Part shown: positions 11,352 to 23,062 of the stretch, in pieces | Layout of the letters: the number at the start of each line of letters is the position of its first letter | How positions within the stretch are numbered: the first letter of the stretch is position 1 | NCBI GenBank assembly: GCA_033725935.1 | Contig: MU867060.1 | Span: 310,001-374,000 of the forward strand | Direction: 5' to 3' | DNA length: 64,000 nucleotides | Origin: Cladorrhinum sp. PSN259 | Lineage: Eukaryota > Ascomycota > Sordariomycetes > Sordariales > Podosporaceae | The notes under the pieces: generated by a model | What the model was told of the DNA's origin: nothing | The model's database searches: none | What the model saw: the letters and a program-made list of their open reading frames with translations, nothing else | Made by a program: the position numbers and the translations under genes

Positions 11352-14300
11352 TTAGAGACTGAGACTCTTCAACTTGTCAGCAAGCCATTGCTCAGCTTTG
11401 GCAACAGCCTCTTCAAGCTTCTCGGGAGACGAGCCCGCTCCCTGACGACTGGGCTCCTTTCCACCGGTCTTTCCACCGATCTATATTTGTTGTTAGCACT
11501 CGGCATGCATATGTAGACTTGCTGGATCAAACTCACGACTTCAGTGACCGCAGCGGTCCACTCCTCGGCAGTGACACCCTTGGAGGCGAGATGCTAGAAC
11601 CATTGTCAGAACGGTGCTCACGAATCCAATTAACGGTGCATAACTTACAGTGCCCACATAAACACCATGGAAAACGGCATCATCCTTGCTACCAGCAAAG
11701 AGGTATGCGGTCCTCTCCTTATCTTTCTTGCAGTAAGTGAGGACGTCTGAGATCGCCTTTGCATTGGCAGAGATAGGGATGTGGCCAACAAAGACCTTGT
11801 TGTCGTCCTTGGCGAAGTGGTCCTTGACAGCCTGAAGAGCGGTGGTGCTCTCGGCCTTTTGACGCTTCTTCTGCTCATCAACGACTTCCTTCTGAATCTT
11901 AGCGAACTTTTGGCGGAGTTTGTCCTTGGTGAGAACTGAGACAACTAGAGCGTCCAATTCGACGGATGCAGCCTTGACCTCGGCGGTCTTTTCAGGACCA
12001 TACTGCAGCGCAGCGATGTGGTCGAGCTTCTCGTCAAAGACCTCTGCATCGCGCTGAACCTTGTGCGCACCATCGCCGGTGTAAGCAACGATACGGCGAA
12101 TCCCTTTCGCGATACCGCCCTCCTCAACAATGACCAGATCCTTGATCAACCCGGTATTCTCAACGTGGGTGCCACCACAGAACTCAACACTGACCTTCCT
12201 CCACTCGGGGTTCTCAGGATTCTTGAGCAACTCGTCGACATCCACACCAACTGATACTACACGTACAGGGTTGGGATATGTTTCGCCGAAAACTGCTCTT
12301 AATCCGTTGATCTTCCGAGCAAGGTCGAGGTCAACCTCCTTGGCATACGTCTTAAGGTTGCTGCGAATTTCTGCGTTGGCGATATCCTCGACCTTGTTGA
12401 TTTCCGGCAGCGACAACGCAGCCTTGTGGCTGAAGTCAAAGCGCAGCTTCTCTTGGTCGACAAGCGAGCCCTTCTGGTCGATATCATCACCGAGGACTTC
12501 CCTCAATGCGTGGTTGAGAATGTGCGTGCCAGTGTGGTTATTTCTGATAGGTTGCCTCCTGGTTTCATCGTAGAAGCAAACCACCTCGTCACCAGCAGTG
12601 AGCTCGCCATACTCCAAGTAACCATTGTGCACTACGAAGCCAGCATATTCCTGAACGTCAAGAACCTTGAACTCTGCGATGCCATCAATGATGATGGAAC
12701 CGGTGTCAGCAACTTGACCGCCGCTTTCGGCGTAGAAGTTGGACTTATCGAGCAAGATTCCCAGAGGAGTCTTTGGAGGAAGATCCTTGCTGGTTTGCTT
12801 GAACTCGCTGCCAGTGAAGATAAGCTGAACCTTGCCCTTGGTGTCACCCTTCAGGTACTTCGCCTCGGAATCGGTGCGCGAAATCTTCAGCCCGCCCTCC
12901 AACTCGGCAATTTGGTGAACGTTGAGCTTGGGGAATGTCGTTACTGATTCCTTGACGGCCTTGGAAGCTTCCCTGGCCTTCTCACGGGCAACCTCGACCT
13001 CCTCCTCGGAGATGGTAAGCCCACGTTCCTCAGCCATAAGCTTGGTAAGATCCTCAGGGAAACCAAAAGTGTCATAAAGTCTGTACACATCAGCGCCGGA
13101 AAGCTTGTTCTCGCCGTTCTTGATCGCCAAGTTGGCATATTTCTCGAATTGTTTCTCGCCCCTGTCCAGAGTAATGGCGAAGGCAACCTCTTCCTCATCG
13201 AGACTCTCCTTGATCTCCTGCTGCTTCTTGACAAGTTCTGGGAACTGCTCGCCCATCTGTTCAACGAGCGCAGGAAGGATTGAGGAGAAAAAAGATCCAA
13301 TCTCAGTGTTGAAGTACTTGCGTGCGTACCGCACACCTCGTCGAAGCACGCGGCGTACTACATAGCCTCTTCCAACGTTGGATGGATAGCCACCATCTGC
13401 AATGGCGAACGAAAGCAAGCGGATATGATCAGCGACAACACGGTACGCGGTGTCAACGCCATCGGCATCGTCTTTCCCATACTTGTCGGTATATGGTCGC
13501 GCACCAGTCACCTGCTGAATTCTGTCGAAAAGTGGTGTGAACATATCGGTAGCGTAGTTGGAAGTCTTGTCCTGGAGCGCGGAAACGAGGCGCTCGAAAC
13601 CCATACCGGTATCGATGTGCTTTGCGGGAAGAGTCTTGAGAGACTTGTCCGCCTGTCTATCGAACTGCATGAAGACGTTATTCCATACTTCAACGACGAG
13701 AGGGTCGTCTTGGTTGACCAGGTGGGCAGCATTGCGCCCGCCTACTTTGTCGTAGTGAATCTCACTGCATGGTCCGCAAGGTCCAGTCTCACCCATCTCC
13801 CAGAAGTTGTCCTTCATATTGCCGGGTAGAATATGGTCCTCGGGTACACCAACGTCCAGCCAGAGCTGCTTGGCCTCGAGATCCGGCTCAAGACCCATCT
13901 CTGCGTTTCCTTCAAAGTAAGTGACATAGAGTCTCTGAGGGTCAAGGCCGTAAACCTTGGTCAGGAGCTCCCAGGACCATTGGATGGCCTCGGCCTTGAA
14001 GTAATCACCGAACGACCCTGTTTTGTAGGTTGGTTAGCATCGTTGATTTCACGGGAGATAGGAGGGGCTGGAGAGGAGGTAGAAAGAATGAAGACTAACA
14101 GTTGCCCAACATTTCAAAAAAGGTGTGGTGGTAAGAATCTTTGCCGACATCGTCGAGATCATTGTGCTTGCCGCCAGCACGGATGCATTTTTGGGTGTCA
14201 ACGGCGCGCTTCAACTTTGCCTGGTCTCCAGTCGCAGTGCCCAAGAATATGGGCTTGAACTGGTTCATGCCAGCGTTGCAGAAAAGGAGTGTTGGGTCAT

Positions 14301-14804
14301 TGTGCTAAAGGCCGTGACCGTTAGCAACAAACACAACGGTAGTAAGCTATACCCATATGGCTTGGGACATACCGGGACAACTGAGGAAGAAGGGACAATG
14401 TCATGGCCCCTCTCGGCAAAGAAATCCAGAAATGTTTGGCGGACTTTGAGGCCAGTCCAGTGGGGTGGGTTGGAGTCGGCCATGGCTCGCGACGTTGACG
14501 ATGGAGTCTGAGAATAAAACCGATAACCAATTCTAGAATTCAATGCTCTCCGGATCTGAAGGTGCAGATCTCTAGATGCAGCGCGAGACCGAAGGGCTGC
14601 TGTGGTGTTTGCGACAGCGGGCGCGAGAGTGGTGGTGGCTACTGGAAAGTTCTCGACCCTCGATTTTGGCGGGGTAATTTGGCGGGTTTTGTGGTGGAAG
14701 GTTCGCGAGCAATGACTCAAAACCACAAAAGCCGGCCGATAGCTGCTATTCCTCGGCCACCCACCTGAACAGCAGGGCCACTGCAAACACAAGGACTTCT
14801 TCAT
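11352..14804 (-). CDS. ala1: Alanyl-tRNA synthetase, probable dual cytosolic/mitochondrial
   Basis: Five exons, 5' to 3': 14804-14373, 14304-14100, 14017-11649, 11593-11537, 11480-11352. From the ATG at 14804 the product is 1063 residues; from the ATG at 14483 it is 956, the usual cytosolic size. The catalytic domain begins MADSNPPHW and has CNAGMNQFKPIF. The editing domain shows HTGTHILNHALR, and CGGTHVENTG completes the zinc site; a C-Ala domain ends the chain. The 107-residue N-terminal extension is basic and ends IGYRFYSQT, like a mitochondrial targeting sequence. Its ATG has a poor context (TGGATGA) while the inner one is near-perfect (GCCATGG). One gene therefore probably supplies both compartments by leaky scanning, as fungi usually carry one AlaRS gene. 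Confidence 0.95.
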
Positions 14805-15017
14805 CCAGTCCAGTCAGACTTACCACGACTTCGCCCCTTCTCCCGTTTCAACTCGCGATATCGGACCTCCTTTCTTTATCTTGATCCAATCCTGAAGATC
14901 CCGCAATCGCGCACTGATTGAATTACAATCATACTATTACCAGCCCATTGCAGCAGGTACACCGATCCCGTGCGATAAAGAGGTTGCAGGGGAAGAAAGG
15001 GGAAAAAAAAGTTAAGG

Positions 15018-15963
15018 ATGCTACAAGTCTGGAACCCTGTCCCAGTGGTCGCGCAAAACATGGAGATGGATGGATACGGCATTGGCCACCGACCCCGCGA
15101 TTACCACCACTCTTTCCACCACCACCAACATTACCCCTCTCTTTCAATGCCGTCGCCATACCAGCAGCACCCACAACAGCAACAGCAACCGCAGCAAGAA
15201 CCACCCCGTCTCCAACGCAAACGGAGGGCTGATGCACCTCCTGAGCACAATGAGCGCCTTTCAAAGCGCATGAGTTTGCTGAATATCGGTATGTTTTATC
15301 TCCAATCCGCACAGTAGAATAAGGTTGCCTCGGGGACTAACACATCATCGCCCCTCCACAGAACAATCCGGCCAGAAGCTTTATGTTCCAGTCGAGGCAG
15401 GCAATTCCAATTCCACCGCATCCGAAACACTGCCACAGCAGGAGCCACAGCGTCATCGTCATCACCATCACCACCAACATACCAACAATGATGACTCTTT
15501 TATGCAGCTCGATGACACCAAGTACAAAGTCTATATCCACAACCTAGACGACGAACTTTCCTCTTCATCCGACGGTGAATCCGACGATGGAAAGCTCATT
15601 TTCCTGTCGGACATTGAGAAACATCTGCGCTCAAATCGCATCCCGCCCGGCGTACTCAACCCACGACCAGACTCAGACCTCGCCGACAAGCAGCTTGTGC
15701 TCTACCGAGTCCCAACCTCCCTCACGGTGCCGGAGGAGCAGGACAGTGTGCGCAAGGCCATCATCGAGGCCCGGGCACGCATGAGGGAGCAACAGAGAGA
15801 GAAAGTCGAGAGGGAGTCTACCTTACCAGCTCAACCGCTAGCGACGACGCCAGCAGGGTATGTCCCGATGGGCTTGGATGTGTCAATGACTCAGGCTCCC
15901 GGTGCTGCTGGCGAGGTTTCTTTCCAGCAGAACGAGGATCCCGATGCGATGGAATTGGATTGA
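15018..15963 (+). CDS. Conserved-looking unknown protein, His/Gln-rich
   Basis: Two exons, 15018-15288 and 15362-15963; 290 residues (276 if the in-frame ATG at 15060, with the better context AACATGG, is used). I do not recognise the family. The first half is low complexity: HHSFHHHQH, a Gln/Pro run, then a basic KRRAD segment and LSKRMSLLNIG at the splice junction. The second half has a His run, then a compact acidic block (YIHNLDDELSSSSDGESDD) followed by KLIFLSDIEKHL, PPGVL and a charged helix rich in Arg/Glu (about residues 225-245). No transmembrane segment or signal peptide. The ordered region around the acidic block looks like a short conserved interaction module. Probably nuclear or cytosolic. 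Divergent from AlaRS over ~210 bases. Confidence 0.8.
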
Positions 15964-16788
15964 GTGTTATGAATATACTCTCGCTCTCCCTCACTCTCAC
16001 TCTCACAAGTGTTGAGGGATAGATCTTTTATGGTTACGTGCATCACGGAAAAGGGTAAAACATTATTTGGCTTTGGACCTTCTGGAAGATACCTGTTCAT
16101 GGCGCATTAAGGGGATCTTCATGGTCAACACGGCAATGGATTATGCCTGGTTATTTTTTTTATATCTCTCTCATCGGAACTTAGCGAGGTGTTTTGGGCG
16201 TGAAATACAACGATATCATTTGAATCTCTCATCCTCACGTTTCGTTCCTTTGAAGTGCTATGTCTACATTGTGTCCTGAAACGACTGGAATGTTATAGTT
16301 TTCGTCTTAACCTGTCAGACGCAAAACAGACTGTATTGCTATTCAAAAATAGGATTTTGGTCGGGAAAAAAACTGTCCCTCTTGTGGATGAATTAGGGGT
16401 TATTGGAGTTAGTGAGAGACCGATGTAAAAAAAAAAAATTTAAAAAAAGAACACCATGCAATGCATCCATCATGGGACTCCCTTTCCCCTTCTTACACTG
16501 TCATAACATCTGCGCAGTGGCCTCCCTCAAGCCGTCAAAATATATTGCTCCCAGCTGCAGCTTGATCGCCCATTCATGCATTAGTCCTTCGCCATGCCTG
16601 CGCAAACAAAAAGGAGGGAAGGAATTCCAGTGCTGATTCGCGCAACAAATACTTTACTCTTCTTCTTGTTCTTGTTCTTCGTGCCTTCCTCGTCCGCGCC
16701 CTGTTTCCCGCCAGGTGCTGCTGATATTATGTACCGAGTGTCTGCCCCTTTCCCAGAGCCTTTTTCTTCCAGCCCGGCACTTTACTCT
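15964..16788. other. Convergent spacer with CT-rich tract and A-runs
   Basis: About 825 bases between two converging genes. A CTCACTCT-type tract lies at about 15978-16007 and an A-run at 16428-16447. Short frames only; no RNA gene recognised. Confidence 0.5.
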
Positions 16789-17482
16789 CTAACTCCGGAA
16801 AGGGTTGGTGTTTCCCGTACCTTGGGGCTGAATGGCACTAACGCTGGGCGGGGGTGGTCCTGGAGGTGGTGCATATGTCTCCTGTTGTGGCTGAGGGCTC
16901 AGGACAGCAGCAGGAGGAGGTGGTGGTCCCGCTGGTGGCGCATACTCGACGTGTTGAGACATGTTTTCTGGGTTGGGCCGCGGCTGCTGGCCGTAGTCAA
17001 CCTTGGTCGCACCTGCTGGTGGTTCGTACATGGGCGGGCGAGGCGCGCTGGGATCATACACAGGCGGGGGAGGCATGTTGTACATGTCGTAGGCCTGGCC
17101 ATTTGGAGCGTATGGTCGGACGCTTGCTTGCGGAAACCGATAGCGAGGATCGACTCGGGCGAGCGTTGCGCGGGGGACTAGGAACTGTTTAACTCTGTTA
17201 GCTTTATTCGCGATAACAATGCTTGAGGGTTTGATTGCATCATACTCGGTGGTATGCCAGTGGTGGTAGACCCTTCTGTATCCTTTTCTTTGCGTGGATG
17301 TGCCCGATGAGTAGGTAGAGTCCAAAGAAGACGAGAAAGCCGAGAAACAGCGACCATTTTACTATGATTCCTGTCTTAGTGTCCCAGAATGGCACATAGC
17401 AGCTGTCCTCATCAATGAATCCATCTTTTGTCTTTGTGCAGTTCTGGTTGTAATAATATCGGGCGTGGAGTAAAGAGGGCAT
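16789..17482 (-). CDS. RCR-family membrane protein (chitin deposition/Congo red resistance)
   Basis: Two exons, 17482-17246 and 17184-16789; 210 residues. Layout fits the RCR family (yeast Rcr1/Rcr2). A short Tyr/Cys-containing luminal N-terminus has Cys at about residues 15 and 28. One transmembrane helix follows at about residues 41-60. Then come a basic stop-transfer (HAKKRIQKG) and the family block LPPLAYHR, which is joined by the splice to FLVPRA. The tail is Pro/Gln/Tyr-rich and disordered and holds PPVY and PPMY, PPxY motifs of the kind bound by Rsp5/Nedd4 ubiquitin-ligase WW domains; it ends NPFRS. In yeast these proteins act in endosome/vacuole traffic of plasma-membrane proteins and affect chitin content. 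Function here is by homology. Confidence 0.85.
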
Positions 17483-19080
17483 CGTGATGCACCGATGACG
17501 AGGTTCCGGTTATAGCGGAGAGGCGATCGTCCAAGCGAAAGTGAACGATCTCGAGATCGTGAGCAAAGAAAGGGGATGAAGGGAGTTAATATCTACTAGG
17601 TACCCACGGAGGGGAGCTTGGAAGGGGAGGCTTGTGGTTGGCGCAACTACAACAACGACAACATGCTAGGGGAAACAGAAGAGAAGGAGAGAGATAAATG
17701 CCAAGGCCTGGCTAGCAGATCAAGAAATGGGAAGAATCTACTTTCCCAAGAAATTAATCGTACTCTCCGGCCGGGAGTGATGGAAACGGCGTCGATCACG
17801 AAAATGGCTGGCGTCCTTTCCGGACACCTAAAAGGCTTGCGCAATTGCCGTAAAGTCCCCGCTGAAAGGACGGATTCAGCAGGTGTCCCTGGGTTCTCAT
17901 TAGCGAGACGGAAGTGGTTTCTAGGGTGCTGATGGGTGATGCACGGTTTCATCGTGTTCTTGAGTGTTTCAGTCACCCGGATCCGCCAGCCGAACAATTG
18001 AGGTTTCATGCTACATTGGGCGGTATTTTCATCATGGGATTAGTGACTTCATTGCAGGCTAGATATAAGGTAGAATGTTGTGGGCTGTAGATTGTTACTG
18101 TCATGTATGTATTCCAAATAGATGCAAGTCTTTCAGATAAGCTTTCGCCACGCTCGCAGGATGCGTGGCTGATGAGGGGAGATGAGACAGGATGGCAAAC
18201 GGGTCCATCTCCGAGAGTGGGACAAATCATTCACTTCAAACACCAAAATATTTCAGGGAATCCTATGGGCTTGTCAACCGCATGGTTTCAGCATATACGC
18301 AGTAGAGCATATTTTCAAGAATTGATTGACATGGACATCAGCAACACATCAGGATCACATGCTGATAAGGTATGTAAGATAGTGGATAAGGTAGCTTTTG
18401 CGGTCGGGGCTCTTCAGAATACTTGGACGATTACTAGATCTTAACTCGCGCCAGGTCCATAAATGCCCCTAGTCATATGCTGCTGTGCTTTGATTAGATA
18501 CTCATTTTCATTGACCATAATTCCGAGCAACATGAGATTCCTCAAATGTATAAGTCCTAAACAGGCTAGGGCTCGGAATAGCGCCCGGGATGCAGCACGG
18601 GCCGCATCTATCCCAAGCCGATGTACCGATTCAAACCGGACCGCCAAGTGGGGACACCGGACTGCCAGTCGAGAATCCCGACCCCGGAGAAAATCAATGT
18701 GACATAATGGTCCAGGCCTTTGAACGAGGCTCAATTGCAACGGCAAAACCACACGCACCTTTTTCAGCTGAGTCCCAATCAAGCCACCCAAAGACCATTG
18801 AGGACCGTCGCAGAGCGGCGGGTCAAAGGTTGAGTAAACGCTCAGCTTCATCAGCCTTGTTCAGCACCACTGTTGCACGAAACGCACCGACTAGACGTGA
18901 TGTTTTGGATCAAGAAATCGTGAACCTAAACCACCCAACTCCTCTTTGCGGGCCCAGCGGGGTCGCGCAAATCGATTACCCCGGGTGGATTGGAAGGGGC
19001 TTGATTTGGCGACACCACTCTCTGGCCGTAGAGTCCAACTCACCGTCCCTTCGTCCCCGCCATTCCATCCGCATCCCGCC
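17483..19080. other. Long spacer, no convincing gene
   Basis: About 1.6 kb between the divergent RCR-type and PTC7-type genes. A 113-codon ATG frame at 18103-18444 (+) and overlapping frames on both strands at 18440-18850 are present. None has a recognisable domain or clear fungal codon bias. It probably contains both promoters and long leaders; an uncharacterised short gene cannot be ruled out. Confidence 0.4.
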
Positions 19081-20352
19081 ATGCCTATTTCCACAGCTGT
19101 GAGCCGCGTGCTCCTATCACCATGCCGCCCAGCATCAACAAGGGTTCTCGCCAGGGCTTCAGCTGGTAGATCAATGCCAACGGGCCACGACCGAGTCGCA
19201 ACACTTTCACCGTCCCCGAAGACGAAGCGCACTGCTCCTTATTCCACATCCGCCGTGTCCACGGATAGCAGCCACGGCAAGTTCGTATACAACGTCGCTG
19301 CTTCATACATTGCCAAAGGCCGCTCATACGATCCCGCGACGCACATATTCCAGTTCAATCCCTACAACCGAGTACAACCGCCGAAAAAGACGGGCCGCGG
19401 CAAATCCTCGCGCCCCGAGTCAGGCCAGGATGCATTCTTCGTCTCCCGGCTCGGTCCCGTACCAGGAGAGGTAGCTCTTGGCGTCGCAGACGGCGTCGGT
19501 GGATGGATGGATAGTGGTGTTGATCCAGCAGACTTTTCCCATGCCTTTTGCGACTACATGGCTGCGGCGGCGACGGCGGCACCAGCGAGCTCGACATCCC
19601 CAGCAACTGATGGTACGAACTCGAAGCCTTTGACCGCAAGACAGTTGATGCAGAAGGGATACGAGGCCGTCTGTCATGACCCTAGCATCAAGGCAGGCGG
19701 CAGCACGGCAATAGTAGGCTTGCTAACGGCCAATGGTAAGCTGGAGGTGGCAAACTTGGGAGACAGCGGGTTCATTCACCTGAGGTTAAATGGGGTACAC
19801 TCGTCAAGCGAGCCGCAAACGCACGCTTTCAACACGCCGTACCAGCTTAGCGTTGTCCCGCCTAGCATGCTGTTGCGCGCCGCGGCCTTTGGGGGAGCGC
19901 AGCTGATGGATCAGCCACGGGATGCTGAAGTGACACGCCACTCACTCAGGCACGGAGATGTCCTTGTCTTTGCAAGCGACGGGCTCTGGGATAATCTCTT
20001 TAACCAAGATATCTTACGCATCGTTAGCAGCACGATGGCCAAGGCAGGTGCATGGGCGAAAACTGAGAGGGGAGTACAGGTCTCCGCAGATCTCAAGCTT
20101 TTCACCGAGGTGAAGAGCAGTGAGGACGGCGAAGGATTGCCGCAACAACCAACGCTACAAGCCATGTTAGCGACACAAATTGTAGGCGCCGCAAAGTCTG
20201 CAAGCATGGACCCCAAATTGGACGGACCCTTTGCGAAGGAAGTGAAGAAGTACTACCCTCACGAGGTATGGCGTGGAGGCAAGGAGGATGATATCTGTGT
20301 GGTAGTGGTTCTGGTTTCAGAAGAGGATGCCCCTGTAAAAGCAAAGCTATGA
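19081..20352 (+). CDS. ptc7: PP2C-type (PPM) protein phosphatase, PTC7 family, mitochondrial
   Basis: Intronless, 423 residues. The frame is open further upstream but the first ATG (19081) has a strong context (CGCCATGCC) and starts a basic Ser/Arg/Ala-rich presequence typical of mitochondrial import. PPM signatures in order: GVADGVGGW with the metal-binding Asp, AGGSTAIVG, NLGDSGF, and FASDGLWDN; the last metal-site Asp lies in GKEDDICVVV. Yeast Ptc7 dephosphorylates Coq7 and other mitochondrial proteins, promoting coenzyme Q synthesis, which is the most likely role here. Ptc7 family members vary in N-terminal targeting or membrane anchoring by splicing in yeast; nothing comparable is visible here. 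Confidence 0.93.
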   Translation: MPISTAVSRVLLSPCRPASTRVLARASAGRSMPTGHDRVATLSPSPKTKRTAPYSTSAVSTDSSHGKFVYNVAASYIAKGRSYDPATHIFQFNPYNRVQPPKKTGRGKSSRPESGQDAFFVSRLGPVPGEVALGVADGVGGWMDSGVDPADFSHAFCDYMAAAATAAPASSTSPATDGTNSKPLTARQLMQKGYEAVCHDPSIKAGGSTAIVGLLTANGKLEVANLGDSGFIHLRLNGVHSSSEPQTHAFNTPYQLSVVPPSMLLRAAAFGGAQLMDQPRDAEVTRHSLRHGDVLVFASDGLWDNLFNQDILRIVSSTMAKAGAWAKTERGVQVSADLKLFTEVKSSEDGEGLPQQPTLQAMLATQIVGAAKSASMDPKLDGPFAKEVKKYYPHEVWRGGKEDDICVVVVLVSEEDAPVKAKL

Positions 20353-22366
20353 GAGGCATACGTATATTTGAATTCCCCTTGGTGTCACAGGATGACTTAT
20401 ATTTGGCCCTGCATTTCAAACATAAGCATGAGCGGCTGGTTGGGATAGACTTGGGATTCGCCAAAGATGGGGGGTGAATAGATGGGACATCAATTTCGCA
20501 ATACCAAGAAAGAAAGAGGAACGAGCATGGCTTAGATCTACAATGTTGGCTCAGAGCCCCTATGTAGGCAGGTTCGCATTAGACCAGGGGAAAATGGCAA
20601 CCATAGGGAAGGAGACATCACGGATTAAAAACAAGTAACCTTCATGTTTTACCTTCTGCATCGTCACAACTTGCAGCTGCCGTTCAACTTGCCGGACATC
20701 GGGAGACCTCTACATAATATTCTATAAATTCCCACTGGCCACATGTTGAGATTGGAGGGACACTTCAAGGTCACCGTATTCTGATCAAGAGATGTCTATC
20801 GAACAAACTCCACTACATTACCATTCCAGTACACCTATCTTAGATGTTATACCAACTCGCATAGTCACACAAATAAAGTGTCGTCTCATTGCACCCAAAA
20901 CCCTCTGTCACATATGGCCACCAACAATCCGTACGCAGTCGTACTAAAATCGGCAGAATCCGAACCCGCAAAAGCCGCTTCCACACATGCACGCAGAATA
21001 AGGAGAACACCACATATTTTCGTCGTCCAGAAAAACCATCATTGGCATTTTGGCGGACCACTTCCTGCGCGACATGAGAGAAATTCAGTCAACAGAAATT
21101 TGTCAAGCCTACTGATATTGACCGGATACTCTCCTCAAGGTGAAATCGACCCCTGTCTCCTCTGCATATGCAAGCTCCCACACACACATGCACTACATCC
21201 AGGCAACAAGCTCTTAATTCATTTGGTCATACTCCTTTTACTCTGCATGTTTGTACAAACACGACTGCAGTACATGTATGTATTGTATGTATGTACGCTC
21301 CCGCCTGTCAGTTACCCCGTCCGGAACCGGACCTGTCACCAAAGACAACTTGCCATCCCAAGCGCAAATCGGCCGGTCAACAGTCCATCTAAGAACCTCC
21401 CCCCCCCGACCAAGCTCATCTCCGTGTGGCAGCTGACAGACAGCACGATACAAACTCTCAGATGTACCAAGGCAAGTTCATTAGTTCGTTCGAAGTAGCC
21501 AAGCGACAAGTACATCGTCTGTTGGCCGTTTTCGACCCCGGCCACCACTAACATTGTACAACCGTCAAAACCATCAAGTTCAACGGCCACCATCCAAAAA
21601 CCAGAAAGGGGGTCACAAAGTTTCAACCTCCTCATACGTCACACAACCCAGAACACCTCCATCTACCTCCCCGCTTAAAGAAAGAACTCACATCAGACAT
21701 GTTAGAAAATGTGTGAATCTTCAACAGAACCAAATCAGGAGACGAGCAAACACACCACGAAAACAAGGCTTCAAGATTAACCCCCTTATTACCATACCAG
21801 CATCAAACCATTAACATACAAGACTTATTCGAGCAGAAGAAGGCATCGGTAAAATATGCGAGCCGTCTGTTCCCTCTCCCCCCTTACTCCATCATGAATC
21901 AAGTTATTTATCCAGAAGAGTAAAAAAACGCGGGACAATAACCAAATGCGAGTACTGCTTAGCAAGCAGAAAAGACCAAGCGAATCGTTTTGATGCATTG
22001 AATCGTCGTTCCCCAATTAAGTCGTCCCGTTTTTACTCCACCAATAACAAACAAACCTGTCAAAATGACAGAAGTAAAGAATAAATAAAAGGAGGAAGCG
22101 CCCTAACGTGAAAAAACCACCCTAGCCGTTTTCCTCATGTAGATCCTTTCCTGGCCTTTATTAGCGATCTGCAACCATGCACACACCGTGTGGGCGTGTT
22201 CGCGCCGCACCGTGTTTGCTTGCCGACCACTTCAGCTCAATTACAAGTGATCTCCAAGAACAACATATATACGAGAAGATGAACCTCAAAAAACATTAAG
22301 TGAGCGCGAAGACTTTTCTTGTCACCCAAAGCGCCCAGATAAACCAACGCAAATCCAATCGGCTTC
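20353..22366. other. 2-kb convergent gap without recognisable gene
   Basis: The longest frame (20878-21498 +, about 206 codons) begins with GTG and is a low-complexity His/Pro/Leu translation of CA-rich sequence, so I do not call it. An ATGT-type microsatellite lies near 21273-21297. Below 22300 it is the 3' region of the GPI protein. May carry long 3' UTRs or noncoding RNA. Confidence 0.45.
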
Positions 22367-23062
22367 TTAGTTAAAGAAGACGAGGGCGGCAACGGTGCCA
22401 AGGACGAGCGCAAGGGAAGAAGCGAAGCGCTGGCCGTTGTTGGTGTTGGGAGGGGGGGCACCGGTGGTAGTGGTAGCAGCGCGGGTGGAGGTTGAGGAGG
22501 TGGTAGTGGTGAGAGCTGTTTGATTGTAAGCCGCCGGTCACGAAAGGGCCAAAGATCAGAAAAACTCACTAGTAGACGCGGAGACGCGGGCGCTAGAGGT
22601 AACTGAAGAGGTGGAGGTCTCAGTTGAGGATGAGGTCTCAGTGGAGGTGCTGCTATCAGTGGCGGTAGAGCTCTTCCCAGTGCTGGTGGCACTCTTGGAG
22701 ACGGTGGAGGTGCCGGTGGTCAAGGGGGCGCCGGTGCCAGTGTAGGTGAAGATCTCGCCGTAGTTGGGTTTGTCACCGCTCTCATCGGAAATGCGGAAAG
22801 CATATTTGCCAGATGGCAGATTAGAGGGAGTATAGGTGAAAGAACCGCTCTCGCCAGTGGTTGTGGTGATAGTGCGGACTGGCTCGAGGCTTCCCTCGTC
22901 CTTGCCGCTGACGATCTCGATAGTGACGGTACCCTCGGCCTTTTGCCAAGTGAGAGTGAAGGGCGCGCCCTCCTTGATGCCCTGGTAGCTAGTGTTGGTA
23001 AACTCAGGCCTGGCAAGGACGCCTGCGGCGAAGGCAGCGACGGTAGCGATGTAGAACTTCAT
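22367..23062 (-). CDS. GPI-anchored Ser/Thr-rich cell-surface protein (Kre9/Knh1-like N-domain)
   Basis: Two exons, 23062-22570 and 22515-22367; 213 residues. The signal peptide is residues 1 to about 17 (hydrophobic, ending GVLA before RPEF). It is followed by a ~100-residue beta-rich domain with GIKEGAPFTLTW, GSFTYTP and GKYAFRISDES, the pattern of the Ser-Thr-rich GPI-anchored family related to Kre9/Knh1. A ~75-residue Ser/Thr stalk then provides O-mannosylation sites. The C-terminus, supplied by exon 2, is a GPI signal: small residues (NTNNG) then a hydrophobic tail LALVLGTVAALVFF and Asn. The splice rejoins the Thr-rich stalk in frame. Predicted wall- or membrane-anchored surface protein; biochemical role unknown. 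Confidence 0.92.

Noticed and set aside
11541..11660. Alternative C-terminus of AlaRS read straight through intron (ending in RCGH)
   Set aside because: Splicing two small exons gives the conserved GVYVGTHLASKGV and IGGKTGGK end of AlaRS.
18103..18444. 113-codon ATG frame as a gene
   Set aside because: No recognisable domain or clear codon bias; lies in the spacer between divergent genes. Left open but not called.
20878..21498. 206-codon frame as a protein gene
   Set aside because: Starts with GTG, composition follows CA/CT-rich DNA, no domain, overlaps other frames on both strands.
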